The translations under genes were made by a program, and so were the position numbers. The notes beneath the pieces are model-generated. The model made no database searches, had not been told where the DNA came from, and saw only the letters and a program-made list of their open reading frames with translations. From Paraflavitalea sp966211765 (GTDB lineage Bacteria > Bacteroidota > Bacteroidia > Chitinophagales > Chitinophagaceae), in contig CBIHOV010000007.1 of assembly GCA_966211765.1 (NCBI GenBank), positions 223,854 through 287,853 of the forward strand: a stretch of DNA of 64,000 nt, read 5' to 3'. This document shows positions 37,446 through 45,363 of this stretch, piece after piece. Each line of letters starts with the position of its first letter. The stretch's first letter is position 1.

Positions 37446-38768
37446 TTATTGTACGATAGCTATCATGATGTCCATTACATTGGTTTGTGTGGGGCCCGTT
37501 ATCACAAGGCTGCCGGTAAGTTGCAGGAAAGGATAAGCATTGTTTTCCCGCAGATGAGCTGCCATATCGAGGTTATTTGCTGTTGCCTGGTTTAATGTAT
37601 CCGCATCCACCACCGCACCGGTAGCATCCGTGGGGCCATCTGTTCCATCTGTACCGCCACTGAGAATGGTAATATGGCCAGCGATTTCTTTATCCTCCAG
37701 CTTACTCAACTCAAACAACACTGTCAATGCGAAATGCTGGTTCCTGCCTCCCTTGCCCTGACCGGTGACCTGTACGGTGGTTTCGCCACCTTGGATAATG
37801 CAGGCAGGTTTTTCGCCCTTGTATTGCACCGCTGCTTCCACCAGCTTCCTGGCTTCCGCTGCTGCATCGCCGGTTATTAAAGCGGGAATAATATGGGTAT
37901 GGTATCCCATGGCTTTTGCTTTTTTTGCCGCCGCTACTACAGCTACCTTGTTGCTGCCGATGATCATATTGGTCGTATGGTGAAAAAGCGGATCGCCAGG
38001 CTTGGGTGTTTCAGGGATCACCCCATTCCTTCCCTGCTCCATATGCTGTAGTACGCTTTGAGGCAATTCTGCCAGTAAATTGTATTTGGCAAGAATGACC
38101 CAGGCATCCTCGAAAGTAGAGGCATCTGCCACGGTAGGGCCACTGGCAATAACACCCAGGTCATCTCCGGGCACATCGCTGATGATCAAAGAAAATACCC
38201 TGGCGCCCTGGCAATGACGGATCAACTGTCCGCCTTTAATGCCCGACAGGTGTTTGCGAACGGTATTTACTTCATGGATGGCGGCGCCCGATCGTATCAA
38301 TTGATCAAAGGTAGCTTGTACTTCGGGCAGGGTAATGCCTGTAGGCACATCGCACCAGAGCGCCGAGGCACCGCCGCTGATGAGGCAGATCACGATATCC
38401 TGACTGGTTGTCTTTTCCAGTAGTTGTAAGGTTTCGGCAACCGCCGCCACGCATTTTTCATCGGGCACCGGATGAGCTGCCTCCCTGATCTTTATGGTGT
38501 TGGTGGGAAGGGAATGGCCATATTTTGTAGTGATGAGGCCTTCGATGATGGCTTCACCCAGTATTTTTTCTGTTGCCACCGCCATGGCTGCGGCTGCTTT
38601 GCCGGCACCGATCACATAAATATGACGGAAGGATCCTTTGGGTATTGTGTGCCCGCAAATAGTGAGTTCATCCTTGTTGATGGTCAGGTGTTCCTGCAAC
38701 AACTGAGCAGGTTGCACAGCTGTGATGGCCGAATTAAAGACCTGAATGGCGCTTTCTCTTTCTGTCAT
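37446..38768 (-). CDS. Glycerate 2-kinase (GckA/TtuD family, DUF4147-MOFRL)
   Basis: 440 residues, full length for the class II glycerate kinases. The N-terminal DUF4147 domain has YVIGAGKAAAAMAVA, ISGGASALWCDVP and EVNTVRKHLSGIKGGQL. The C-terminal MOFRL domain has IIQGGETTVQVTGQGKGGRN and LSGGTDGTDGPTDATGAVVD. These enzymes phosphorylate D-glycerate to 2-phosphoglycerate, which enters lower glycolysis. It is the first gene of an operon with the GntP permease, together forming a sugar-acid uptake and use module. No transcriptional regulator is adjacent. Active-site motifs look intact. Confidence 0.94.
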   Translation of the reverse strand: MTERESAIQVFNSAITAVQPAQLLQEHLTINKDELTICGHTIPKGSFRHIYVIGAGKAAAAMAVATEKILGEAIIEGLITTKYGHSLPTNTIKIREAAHPVPDEKCVAAVAETLQLLEKTTSQDIVICLISGGASALWCDVPTGITLPEVQATFDQLIRSGAAIHEVNTVRKHLSGIKGGQLIRHCQGARVFSLIISDVPGDDLGVIASGPTVADASTFEDAWVILAKYNLLAELPQSVLQHMEQGRNGVIPETPKPGDPLFHHTTNMIIGSNKVAVVAAAKKAKAMGYHTHIIPALITGDAAAEARKLVEAAVQYKGEKPACIIQGGETTVQVTGQGKGGRNQHFALTVLFELSKLEDKEIAGHITILSGGTDGTDGPTDATGAVVDADTLNQATANNLDMAAHLRENNAYPFLQLTGSLVITGPTQTNVMDIMIAIVQ

Positions 38769-38916
38769 GAATTTAATGAGTACAATATAGATATTTCAAA
38801 TCGTTATGAAAGTATTTTAATCCGGCAACCATTGCAACTGGTTCCCTGACCGTAATACCCATAAAGATATGAAAGGCGCCGGTGAAGAAGAAAGAGTTAT
38901 AGGAGTTAATTAGTAC

Positions 38917-41085
38917 CTACTCTAAGGCTTTGGTGGGCAAAATCTGTAATCCATTTTCATGTTGAAATAGCAGGGAGCTAACGCCTTCGTTCAGACAGTA
39001 CACGCGATTGGCTATTCGTGTTAAGGAGTCTTTGTGTGAAATGATGAGCAGGGCAGCATTTTTACTGATACGTTTTAAAAGATGTATAACAAACTGTTCG
39101 GTGTTGGTATCCATGGCAGCAGTAGGCTCATCCAGTAAAACCAGTTGAGGTGATGAATACAGGCAGCGGGCCAGGGCCAGTAATTGTTTCTGCCCGCCTG
39201 ATAAAGCAACGCCTCCCTCACCCAATATCGTGTTGTATCCTTGTGGATATGATTCAAAGAAAGGGGCAAAACCATAATCGTGACAGAATTTTTCCACTTG
39301 TTCAATAGCTTGTTCGCTGGTATCCAAACAGATATTCGCCAGTAGGGTGCCACTGAACAAAACTATATCCTGAGGCACCACACCAATGAGTTGTCGCCAT
39401 GCCACCGTATCAATATTTTCCAGCTGGCACTGGTTGTTCAGTACTATTTGTCCCCGCTCATAAGTGTAGAACTTTTGTAATAACTGGAGTAAAGTGCTTT
39501 TCCCCTGGCCACTTTCGCCGGTCAGGGCAATTATCTCACCTCTTTTTACTTCCAGGGAGATATCCTTCAATAGTAATTTTTTCCCGGGAAACCGGAATGC
39601 CACATTCTCCATGGCCAGTTTTTCAAAGTTCAGTGGAACAGGCAGTGGCTTTTCATCGACACCCTCCACCTTATATTCCGGTTCTGTGGTAGTAAATTCA
39701 TACATCCTGTCCATGGCCACCCGCGCTTCCTGTACCTGCAGGTTGGTCATAGCCACCATTACAGCTGTTTGCATCAGTAGTGCTGACAGCTGCAGAATAG
39801 CCACCAGCTCACCTATTTTGAGAGCGCCGTTCAATACTTCTATAGCACTCCAGGCTGTAACGGCCAGCAAGAACAACATAGTAGTTATTTCCAGTGCGGC
39901 ATTGAAACGGATCCTGATCTTTCCCAACTGCCATATAGAGCGCTGGAAAGCAGAAAAGATCATACGTGCTGCGCTGACGAACAGCTTTTCTTTGTTCATC
40001 ACTTTTATGGTGTGAATACCCCGTAAACTATCCACATAGTTGCTTTCATTATGGGCATGGGTTATCATCACTGCCCGTTGCTGTGCTATGATGTCCCGTT
40101 CAAAATATTTCACCAATGCATATATAGTGGGAACTATCGCCAGGCAAAAAAGGCTAATAGGCCATGAATAAATAAATATAAAGATCAACGATGCCAGTAG
40201 CATCAAAAACTGGATGGCCATTTCGCCTAATATATAGCTGATTGCCTGCTGTATGCGTATCGTATCATTGAGCCTGGCGATGAGATCGCCGGTTTTCCGG
40301 TTATCAAAAAAAGACTTCCCCAGGTACAGGATAGACTGATAAAATCCACCCGTTAGCCGCATATTGAATTGATACCCCTGCCGCATCAACAAGGATTGAC
40401 GCAACCAGGAAAAAACAGTTTTCAATATCAGCAACAGGCCCAGTAAAAGTAATCCCAAATAAAGTTTATCAAGATCCCTGGCTGGCAGAATAGTATCGAC
40501 CAGTTTTTGTGAGAAGATAGCTGTTGAAAGACCAAGTGCTGCAGTTACTGTGCCCAGGCCGATAGCGATGTAAAGTAAGTACACATCTTTTTTTATCGTT
40601 TGCCAAAGCCAGTGTATTTTTTTAGCGTTTTCCTGTTTCCATTGTGCTAATTTTTCACCGGGCTCCAGCAACAGGAGCATTTTTGTTTCCCATATTTTCT
40701 CCAATGTTGCTTTATCAAGGTACATCAACCCTTTTGCCGGATCGCCAATCAGAAAACGATCTATTCTTTTGCCGGGATAATACACTACATAATGTAATAA
40801 TTTATCGTTGGTTATTATGTGCAATATACAGGGATGTTCTACCTGCTGCAGGCTGGCAACATTATCGGCCTGCACACCACGGGCATTAAAGCCTGCCTGG
40901 TTAGCCGCCTGGAATAACCCCAATAACGTAGTGCCCTGCAAACCTGTCCCGCTCCATTCACGTAGTTTTTCAAGGGATATATTTGCCTGATAATAACCCA
41001 GAACATTACGCAGACATACCACTCCACAATCATATTGATCCTGCTGCAGCAGGAAGGCTTTATGGAGTCTTTTTAGAGATGGCAT
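38917..41085 (-). CDS. C39-peptidase ABC exporter for double-glycine peptides
   Basis: 722 residues. The N-terminal C39 peptidase (1-140) has the catalytic residues Gln14, Cys20 (QQDQYDCGVVCL), His98 (LLHYVVYY) and Asp115 (IGDPAKG). It should cut leaders after Gly-Gly. Six membrane helices follow (about 165-440). The ATPase domain carries Walker A GESGQGKSTLL, signature LSGGQKQLLALAR, Walker B LVLLDEPTAA and a switch His in IISHKDS. Its 5' end overlaps the thioredoxin-like gene by 26 bp. It is the last gene of the operon that starts with a double-glycine leader peptide (42436-42597), which is its obvious substrate. No HlyD-type adaptor gene is present in the operon; export to the periplasm, or use of an outside adaptor and TolC, is inferred. 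Confidence 0.95.
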   Translation of the reverse strand: MPSLKRLHKAFLLQQDQYDCGVVCLRNVLGYYQANISLEKLREWSGTGLQGTTLLGLFQAANQAGFNARGVQADNVASLQQVEHPCILHIITNDKLLHYVVYYPGKRIDRFLIGDPAKGLMYLDKATLEKIWETKMLLLLEPGEKLAQWKQENAKKIHWLWQTIKKDVYLLYIAIGLGTVTAALGLSTAIFSQKLVDTILPARDLDKLYLGLLLLGLLLILKTVFSWLRQSLLMRQGYQFNMRLTGGFYQSILYLGKSFFDNRKTGDLIARLNDTIRIQQAISYILGEMAIQFLMLLASLIFIFIYSWPISLFCLAIVPTIYALVKYFERDIIAQQRAVMITHAHNESNYVDSLRGIHTIKVMNKEKLFVSAARMIFSAFQRSIWQLGKIRIRFNAALEITTMLFLLAVTAWSAIEVLNGALKIGELVAILQLSALLMQTAVMVAMTNLQVQEARVAMDRMYEFTTTEPEYKVEGVDEKPLPVPLNFEKLAMENVAFRFPGKKLLLKDISLEVKRGEIIALTGESGQGKSTLLQLLQKFYTYERGQIVLNNQCQLENIDTVAWRQLIGVVPQDIVLFSGTLLANICLDTSEQAIEQVEKFCHDYGFAPFFESYPQGYNTILGEGGVALSGGQKQLLALARCLYSSPQLVLLDEPTAAMDTNTEQFVIHLLKRISKNAALLIISHKDSLTRIANRVYCLNEGVSSLLFQHENGLQILPTKALE

Positions 41086-41608
41086 TACCCAGTGGTTGAA
41101 GGTTTTTAATAATAAATTCCATCGTTACTTCACCGACAATCTTTTTTATCAAGCGTTGCTGTGCGTCATAAAGCAGGTAAGAGGGTACATTATCGAGCCC
41201 CAATATTTTATGTGTTTGCCCATCCTTGTCAAGCAACAGCGTAATATTTGGCATTTGATCAATCTTATAGCGGGCCGCGAATGCCCCTACTTCCTGTTTT
41301 GTTTCGCGGGAAATCATTATAATGGATGAATGTTTCAGCTGATCCCGGTACCAGTATAATTCTTCGGCTGAATGCCGGCAATGATCACAGCCGGGTGAAA
41401 AATATATGATGAGTAAGGGATTGTTCTTTTTAAGACCGGCCCAATTAAACGGTGCATCCAGGAGCGTAGTAAAACCAGCTGAAGGCAGCCGTGCTATCTT
41501 CAAAGCCATTTTCGATTCACTGCTTTCCCTGGAGGCTATTCCAACAGACAGCACTACTATTCCTATTGAGACTACTGACACGAGTAGCCATCGTATATAC
41601 TTTTTCAT
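41060..41608 (-). CDS. Membrane-anchored thioredoxin-like protein (CxxC)
   Basis: 182 residues from ATG 41608 (MKKYIRWLLVSVVSIGIVVL), giving one N-terminal anchor. An upstream in-frame ATG at 41704 would overlap the preceding gene and was rejected. The thioredoxin fold shows the redox motif PGCDHCRHSAEE at about residues 75-85, and a cis-Pro region DQMPNITLLL. A TlpA/ResA-like periplasmic oxidoreductase is the best reading. It lies between the membrane protein and the C39 exporter, 11 bp after one and overlapping the other by 26 bp. Since the exported peptide has five cysteines, disulfide formation or shuffling of the peptide is its likely job; that is inference. Confidence 0.85.
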   Translation of the reverse strand: MKKYIRWLLVSVVSIGIVVLSVGIASRESSESKMALKIARLPSAGFTTLLDAPFNWAGLKKNNPLLIIYFSPGCDHCRHSAEELYWYRDQLKHSSIIMISRETKQEVGAFAARYKIDQMPNITLLLDKDGQTHKILGLDNVPSYLLYDAQQRLIKKIVGEVTMEFIIKNLQPLGNAISKKTP

Positions 41609-41619
41609 AACTGCAGCTA

Positions 41620-42309
41620 TTAGGTAGTGAGATAGGTATTTAAGAAAACTACGCATACTATCCAGCATAGTAATCCCAGGCCGTAACTGGCCAGCACAAT
41701 CCATATCATCTTACTAAGTGGTTGTTTCAGAAAGAAACGTAGCCCGGCGGCCAGGAGCAGGAAGTATAACAGTTCGAAGAGGTTAAGGGTTTGCAGGGGA
41801 TATTGCAGATATGTCGGAACGGTGGTTGCATTCAACAAGCTGAACGCAGACAATGGAGCAAAGGACTGTAGTTCATTAAATGTATTGATCTCGTAGAAAA
41901 AAGACAATAAAAACAACCGTAGCAAGGTATAGCCTGCAAAAGCAGTTTCTGCAGACAAGGCTATCTTAAAAACAGTTCTGAAAGGAAGGGCATATGAAGT
42001 AAACTGTAAACCGGTATAAATACAAAAGCAGGCAAGTGATATTCTAAGCAGTAAGCCGGCAGGCACCATCAGGTAACTGAGTATGCGGATACGCTGTTGG
42101 GTATGGATGATGGATTCTATTTTATCGGCTGTAAGCCGGTCGGCCAATGAATTGTAATATACTTCGTCGGTTAATATATTAGCCTGCATGTAATAAGTAG
42201 AAAAAAGGGATAGCAGGCAGATGCAGGCAAAAAGCCACCAGCTATTGATCGTATAGATGCTTTGACTGGAATAGGTTGACGATTGTTTTCCTGGTGCAAT
42301 CGAATCCAT
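41620..42309 (-). CDS. Multi-pass membrane protein of the peptide-export operon
   Basis: 229 residues with about five hydrophobic segments: 24-41 (WWLFACICLLSLFSTYYM), 75-97, 105-122, 165-185 and 200-222. No catalytic motif and no named family were recognised. A loop with DEVYYNSLADRLTADKIESI (about 48-67) follows the first helix. The gene sits 126 bp after the double-glycine peptide and 11 bp before the thioredoxin-like gene, so it belongs to the operon. It could be an immunity protein, an accessory exporter subunit or a membrane partner of the oxidoreductase; immunity is a common role for small membrane proteins in this position but is not shown here. Confidence 0.75.
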   Translation of the reverse strand: MDSIAPGKQSSTYSSQSIYTINSWWLFACICLLSLFSTYYMQANILTDEVYYNSLADRLTADKIESIIHTQQRIRILSYLMVPAGLLLRISLACFCIYTGLQFTSYALPFRTVFKIALSAETAFAGYTLLRLFLLSFFYEINTFNELQSFAPLSAFSLLNATTVPTYLQYPLQTLNLFELLYFLLLAAGLRFFLKQPLSKMIWIVLASYGLGLLCWIVCVVFLNTYLTT

Positions 42310-42354
42310 ATAAAACGGCTTTGATGAAAAGGTTATGCTTCTAAATAATAGGCA

Positions 42355-42409
42355 GGATGATAATTACCAGTAGCAACTATCACCCTGTCTATCCGTAGAG
42401 CTATCATCC
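42355..42409 (-). repeat. Inverted repeat between peptide gene and export genes
   Basis: GGATGATA (42355-42362) and TATCATCC (42402-42409) are exact complements 39 bp apart in the 126-bp gap. A T7 run on the transcript (plus-strand A7 around 42414-42420) comes just before it. It may partly terminate transcription so that the peptide is made in excess over the exporter. Tentative. Confidence 0.35.
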
Positions 42410-42435
42410 GTTTAAAAAAATGGAATAAGGGGTCT

Positions 42436-42597
42436 TTAGCAGCAGCCTGTGTTTATTCCTATACCAAGCCCTAACCCCAGCAGGCCGCAGCCGCCTAAAC
42501 TTAATAACAAGAGAAGGGAAACGTTGAGTCCTCCGCAGGAGGAACAACCACTACCACCTTGAATGTTCTCCATAGTAGCAAGATCTAAGGTTTTCAT
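42436..42597 (-). CDS. Double-glycine leader, cysteine-rich secreted peptide precursor
   Basis: 53 residues. The leader MKTLDLATMENIQGG fits the double-glycine class (hydrophobic residues at spaced positions, Glu-Asn, then Gly-Gly). Cleavage after Gly15 leaves a 38-residue peptide that begins SGCSSCGG, has a leucine stretch NVSLLLLLSLGG, then CGLLGLGLGIGI, and ends NTGCC. Cysteines are at 18, 21, 37, 52 and 53. The C39 exporter, thioredoxin-like protein and membrane protein follow in the same direction, which strongly supports a real, exported peptide. It is probably an antimicrobial or signal peptide; the glycine-rich hydrophobic core is bacteriocin-like. No lanthipeptide or radical-SAM modification enzyme is present. 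Homologues are not known to me. Confidence 0.85.
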   Translation of the reverse strand: MKTLDLATMENIQGGSGCSSCGGLNVSLLLLLSLGGCGLLGLGLGIGINTGCC

Positions 42598-42605
42598 AAC
42601 TGATT

Positions 42606-42644
42606 TTTTACAGGTGCATCACAATAGCGTGATGTCCTGTAAAA
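42606..42644 (-). promoter_or_regulatory. Hairpin in the 5'UTR of the peptide gene
   Basis: TTTTACAGG (42606-42614) pairs with CCTGTAAAA (42636-42644). After a small internal loop, CATCAC (42617-42622) pairs with GTGATG (42629-42634) around AATAGC. It ends 8 bp before the peptide ATG and so would hide the ribosome landing site, or act as a palindromic operator. Confidence 0.6.
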
Positions 42645-42683
42645 TTGTTCTGAATGGCATGCATATCCTAATGCCTTTGATGG

Positions 42684-42740
42684 TAATTTATTCGTTTTAC
42701 AAATAATTTATTCGCTTTAGTGATAATCTACCCGTTTCAG
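42684..42740. repeat. Three direct repeats at 20-bp spacing upstream of the peptide gene
   Basis: TAATTTATTCGTTTTAC (42684-42700), TAATTTATTCGCTTTAG (42704-42720) and TAATCTACCCGTTTCAG (42724-42740) start exactly 20 bp apart, that is about two helical turns. The first two are nearly identical and the third has diverged. The position, 87 bp upstream of the peptide ATG, suits activator or repressor binding sites. The regulator is unknown; the XRE gene at 43067 is one candidate. Confidence 0.7.
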
Positions 42741-43066
42741 TGAAGGCTGATCCTTTGGGCTTACCTATCTTTCCAGGCAAATATACAAGAGAAGATTTCC
42801 AACAAAACTCTATTAAAGATTTGATTCTTATATCATTGAATCTACTCAAGAAAAGATATTCTAAAAAACTATATAATATAAAAATCTAATCACTTCTTTT
42901 TTTCGTTAATCTTAATCCAACCATCAACCATCCTCTTTAGTCTCACCTCTTATTCCACATTAAGCTCTTCGATGATTCAAGTCCTATTGATTAACCAGGG
43001 ACCAGATCTGTTTAGCTGGTACCAGAAACCTGTGTTTTACCATTAATCATCAAAAGAGCCCAGCTT
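42741..43066. promoter_or_regulatory. AT-rich divergent region with CTGGTACCAG palindrome
   Basis: 326 bp between the direct repeats and the XRE start, very AT-rich at about 42820-42920. A perfect 10-bp palindrome CTGGTACCAG (43016-43025) lies 41 bp before the XRE ATG, with further CCAG elements (ACCAGGGACCAG) just upstream; it is a likely autoregulatory operator. No additional coding region was seen on either strand. Confidence 0.45.
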
Positions 43067-43486
43067 ATGACCGGACAAAAGCTTAGGTTATTCCGGGAGT
43101 TCCGCAATTATTCCCAGGAATATATTGCGGAAAAATTGGGAATTACTCAAACTTCCTATTCCCGCATTGAAAACAACCGAACAAGAATTACAGCCGAACG
43201 ACTGGGTCAGCTTGCAGTCATTCTAAATGTACCTACAACAGAGTTACTGTCAGACAATGAGCCTGTTATTCAATGTAACGATTCCTCGCTCCATCATCTG
43301 ACTTTCACACAGAAAGACGAGTGGAGCGAAATGCTGGAAAATATGCGACAGCATTATGAACAGTTTATCAGCAGTAAGGACGAAAGAATATCTTTTCTTG
43401 AGAATGAGGTCAACAAGCTTCGCGATGAAAGGGACAGAATGATCCTGTTAATAGAAAAAATAACCACCAACAGTATTGCAGGCTAA
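43067..43486 (+). CDS. XRE-family regulator with C-terminal coiled coil
   Basis: 139 residues. The HTH_3 domain fills residues 1-62: LRLFREFRNYSQEYIAEKLG, then ITQTSYSRIENNRTRITAER. The C-terminal half (about 85-135) is a charged coiled coil (EQFISSKDERISFLENEVNK, then LRDERDRM) for dimerisation, with no ligand-binding domain. It is divergent from the peptide-export operon and the closest regulator to it, so it probably controls that operon and itself through the palindrome at 43016-43025 or the 20-bp repeats. That link is inference. It ends 99 bp from the convergent five-gene cluster. Confidence 0.92.
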   Translation: MTGQKLRLFREFRNYSQEYIAEKLGITQTSYSRIENNRTRITAERLGQLAVILNVPTTELLSDNEPVIQCNDSSLHHLTFTQKDEWSEMLENMRQHYEQFISSKDERISFLENEVNKLRDERDRMILLIEKITTNSIAG

Positions 43487-43585
43487 CTGTCTACTCCTTC
43501 TTCTGTAGGTTAGCCGGAATGAGCCTATTCCCGCCATGGCCTTCTACGGATTTCGAATAAGCTGTCTGACATCCGGTTATTGTAC

Positions 43586-45343
43586 TTATGGATTCTTCGG
43601 AAGTATGTCTTCTATCTGGTCAAACTTCAGGTTACTCCATCCTTCTCCTTTGCCAGCTTCTTTGAAGCGGCCTACCCACAGCAGGGTACTGCCATTGAAC
43701 CAGCGCGTACGTTGAAAGGAACGCTGAACTATAACACCGGAACGCGGCACTTCTTCTTCGTTCACATAATAAGGCGCCGGCACCTCCTTCAGGAAAACAC
43801 CCAGGGCGCCTTTGGCTCCCGGCATGGCGGCCCTTTGTAACCTTATTTCGGTATCGCTGCCTTCCATGTGCACGGGTATAAAGGGTATCCAGTTATCAGG
43901 TACGGTTGTGCCCAATACATAACGTATGGGAGCATTGGCTACAGGCACAAAGGGAGCAGGCTCAGTATCTTTCAAGGCCATTTCATTGCCACTCACACCT
44001 TTTCCTGCCTGTGATGGTACTGTGCTTTCAACTGCCCATACCATATTGACCATTTCATCGCGCAAAAAGTTTACCTGCTCAAGGGGCTCCCCTTCCAATG
44101 CTTTGGTAATGGAAGGCGACAGGTAATACAGGTTGCTATTGGAATCCTTGCTGGCGGTATTGGTATGCTGGAACATGGCCCAGCGGTGCCAGTTTGTTTG
44201 AGCGCCTCGGCCTGCCGGCCTTATGAGGATATGCTGCCCGAATACATCGGTGATGGTAATGCCTTTTATCTCACAGAGGGTATTTATGTCCAGTGTGTAA
44301 GGAAGCATGAACCAGTCATTGGAATAGATCAACCCAAATTCGGCCAATAATAAGTGCATGAGTCCCGTTGGGGTGGTATCGATCTTTCCGAAATCGGTCT
44401 GGTTTTCTTCCATGGTCCAGAACCTTGGATTGGGCATGCCTTTAAAGGCAATGGGTGCAGGAACAAAGGACACGAAGTTTTCTGTTGCTGCTACGCCCGG
44501 AGGTTCCGGATCGAAGGGCAATTGCCGGCCGGGGTTGATATCAAAGGAGTACCAGTCCAGGTGACCTTCTGAGTACTGATCGGCAGTAAGTACTTTTTGT
44601 TGTTGCTGTTGAATACTGGCACCCACGGAAAACTGGTATTCAAGCTGCTGGGGCAACCAGGCAGAACCGATCCCGGGATCGGGCTGACTATAGTTTCTCT
44701 CGTGCCAGCTGCTAAACAGCAGGGCAATATCCTTGAATAATAATTGATCCCCATTGGGGATGGCAGTATCATTCATCCATTTTTCAAAAAGGGTCTGCAC
44801 ACCATCGCTTGTTATGATATCCTGATAGAGTATAAACCCATCGGGCAGCAGGTCTTTGGAAGCGGTGAGTAGTTGTATGCCTTCCGCATCGTTTTTATCG
44901 GGTGTATAATTGAGGGCGTATTCGGTCAGCAGATCAGGTATCCAGGCATCAAGTGCTTTTTGTTTTACCAGCCGGATAAAATAACGCCCCATTTGAACGG
45001 CGAAGAAAAGATCGGCGGTCAGCTTTTCTCTTTCCACTTTTGTTTCGAGCGGGGTGGCTTCGTCATAGGCGAATACGGTATTGCCCGAAAACCCCACCCT
45101 GTCCATGGTGGTATGTTCACCCAGTATCTGGGCGGTCACGGGCGTGGCAGCATCTTCTCCCTGGAACTCTCCGAATTGCCATTGGCGGGTGAGCATCCAC
45201 AAAGCATCCCTCACTTCTGCTTTCAGGCTCCGGTCGAAATTCTCCGTACGGGGCGTTGGCTCCAGCCTGTTATAGGCGGTGATGGAAGGAATACGATATT
45301 CCTGCAACAATAACATGGCTGGCTGGAATACTACCTCAGGCAT
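43586..45343 (-). CDS. Unknown protein, last gene of five-gene giant cluster (RQWQFGEFQGED motif)
   Basis: 585 residues, soluble, no signal peptide or membrane helix. The most striking block is near the N-terminus: ITAYNRLEPTPRTENFDRSL, then LWMLTRQWQFGEFQGEDAAT (residues 20-68). From memory this block recurs in hypothetical proteins of distant bacteria, which marks an ancient family; I know no function. Other features are a Gln-rich run (QQQQQK, about 246) and LAEFGLIYSNDWFMLPYTLD. There are no catalytic motifs I can name. It lies 20 bp after the 1889-residue gene and closes the operon that begins at 59766. The constant partners suggest a multi-protein assembly. Confidence 0.8.
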   Translation of the reverse strand: MPEVVFQPAMLLLQEYRIPSITAYNRLEPTPRTENFDRSLKAEVRDALWMLTRQWQFGEFQGEDAATPVTAQILGEHTTMDRVGFSGNTVFAYDEATPLETKVEREKLTADLFFAVQMGRYFIRLVKQKALDAWIPDLLTEYALNYTPDKNDAEGIQLLTASKDLLPDGFILYQDIITSDGVQTLFEKWMNDTAIPNGDQLLFKDIALLFSSWHERNYSQPDPGIGSAWLPQQLEYQFSVGASIQQQQQKVLTADQYSEGHLDWYSFDINPGRQLPFDPEPPGVAATENFVSFVPAPIAFKGMPNPRFWTMEENQTDFGKIDTTPTGLMHLLLAEFGLIYSNDWFMLPYTLDINTLCEIKGITITDVFGQHILIRPAGRGAQTNWHRWAMFQHTNTASKDSNSNLYYLSPSITKALEGEPLEQVNFLRDEMVNMVWAVESTVPSQAGKGVSGNEMALKDTEPAPFVPVANAPIRYVLGTTVPDNWIPFIPVHMEGSDTEIRLQRAAMPGAKGALGVFLKEVPAPYYVNEEEVPRSGVIVQRSFQRTRWFNGSTLLWVGRFKEAGKGEGWSNLKFDQIEDILPKNP

Positions 45344-45363
45344 ACATTATTTTTTAGTTCGTA

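Noticed and set aside
42436..42597. Lanthipeptide or sactipeptide precursor
   Set aside because: No LanB/LanM-type or radical-SAM enzyme gene is in the operon, and the core is poor in Thr; a disulfide-bonded unmodified peptide fits better.
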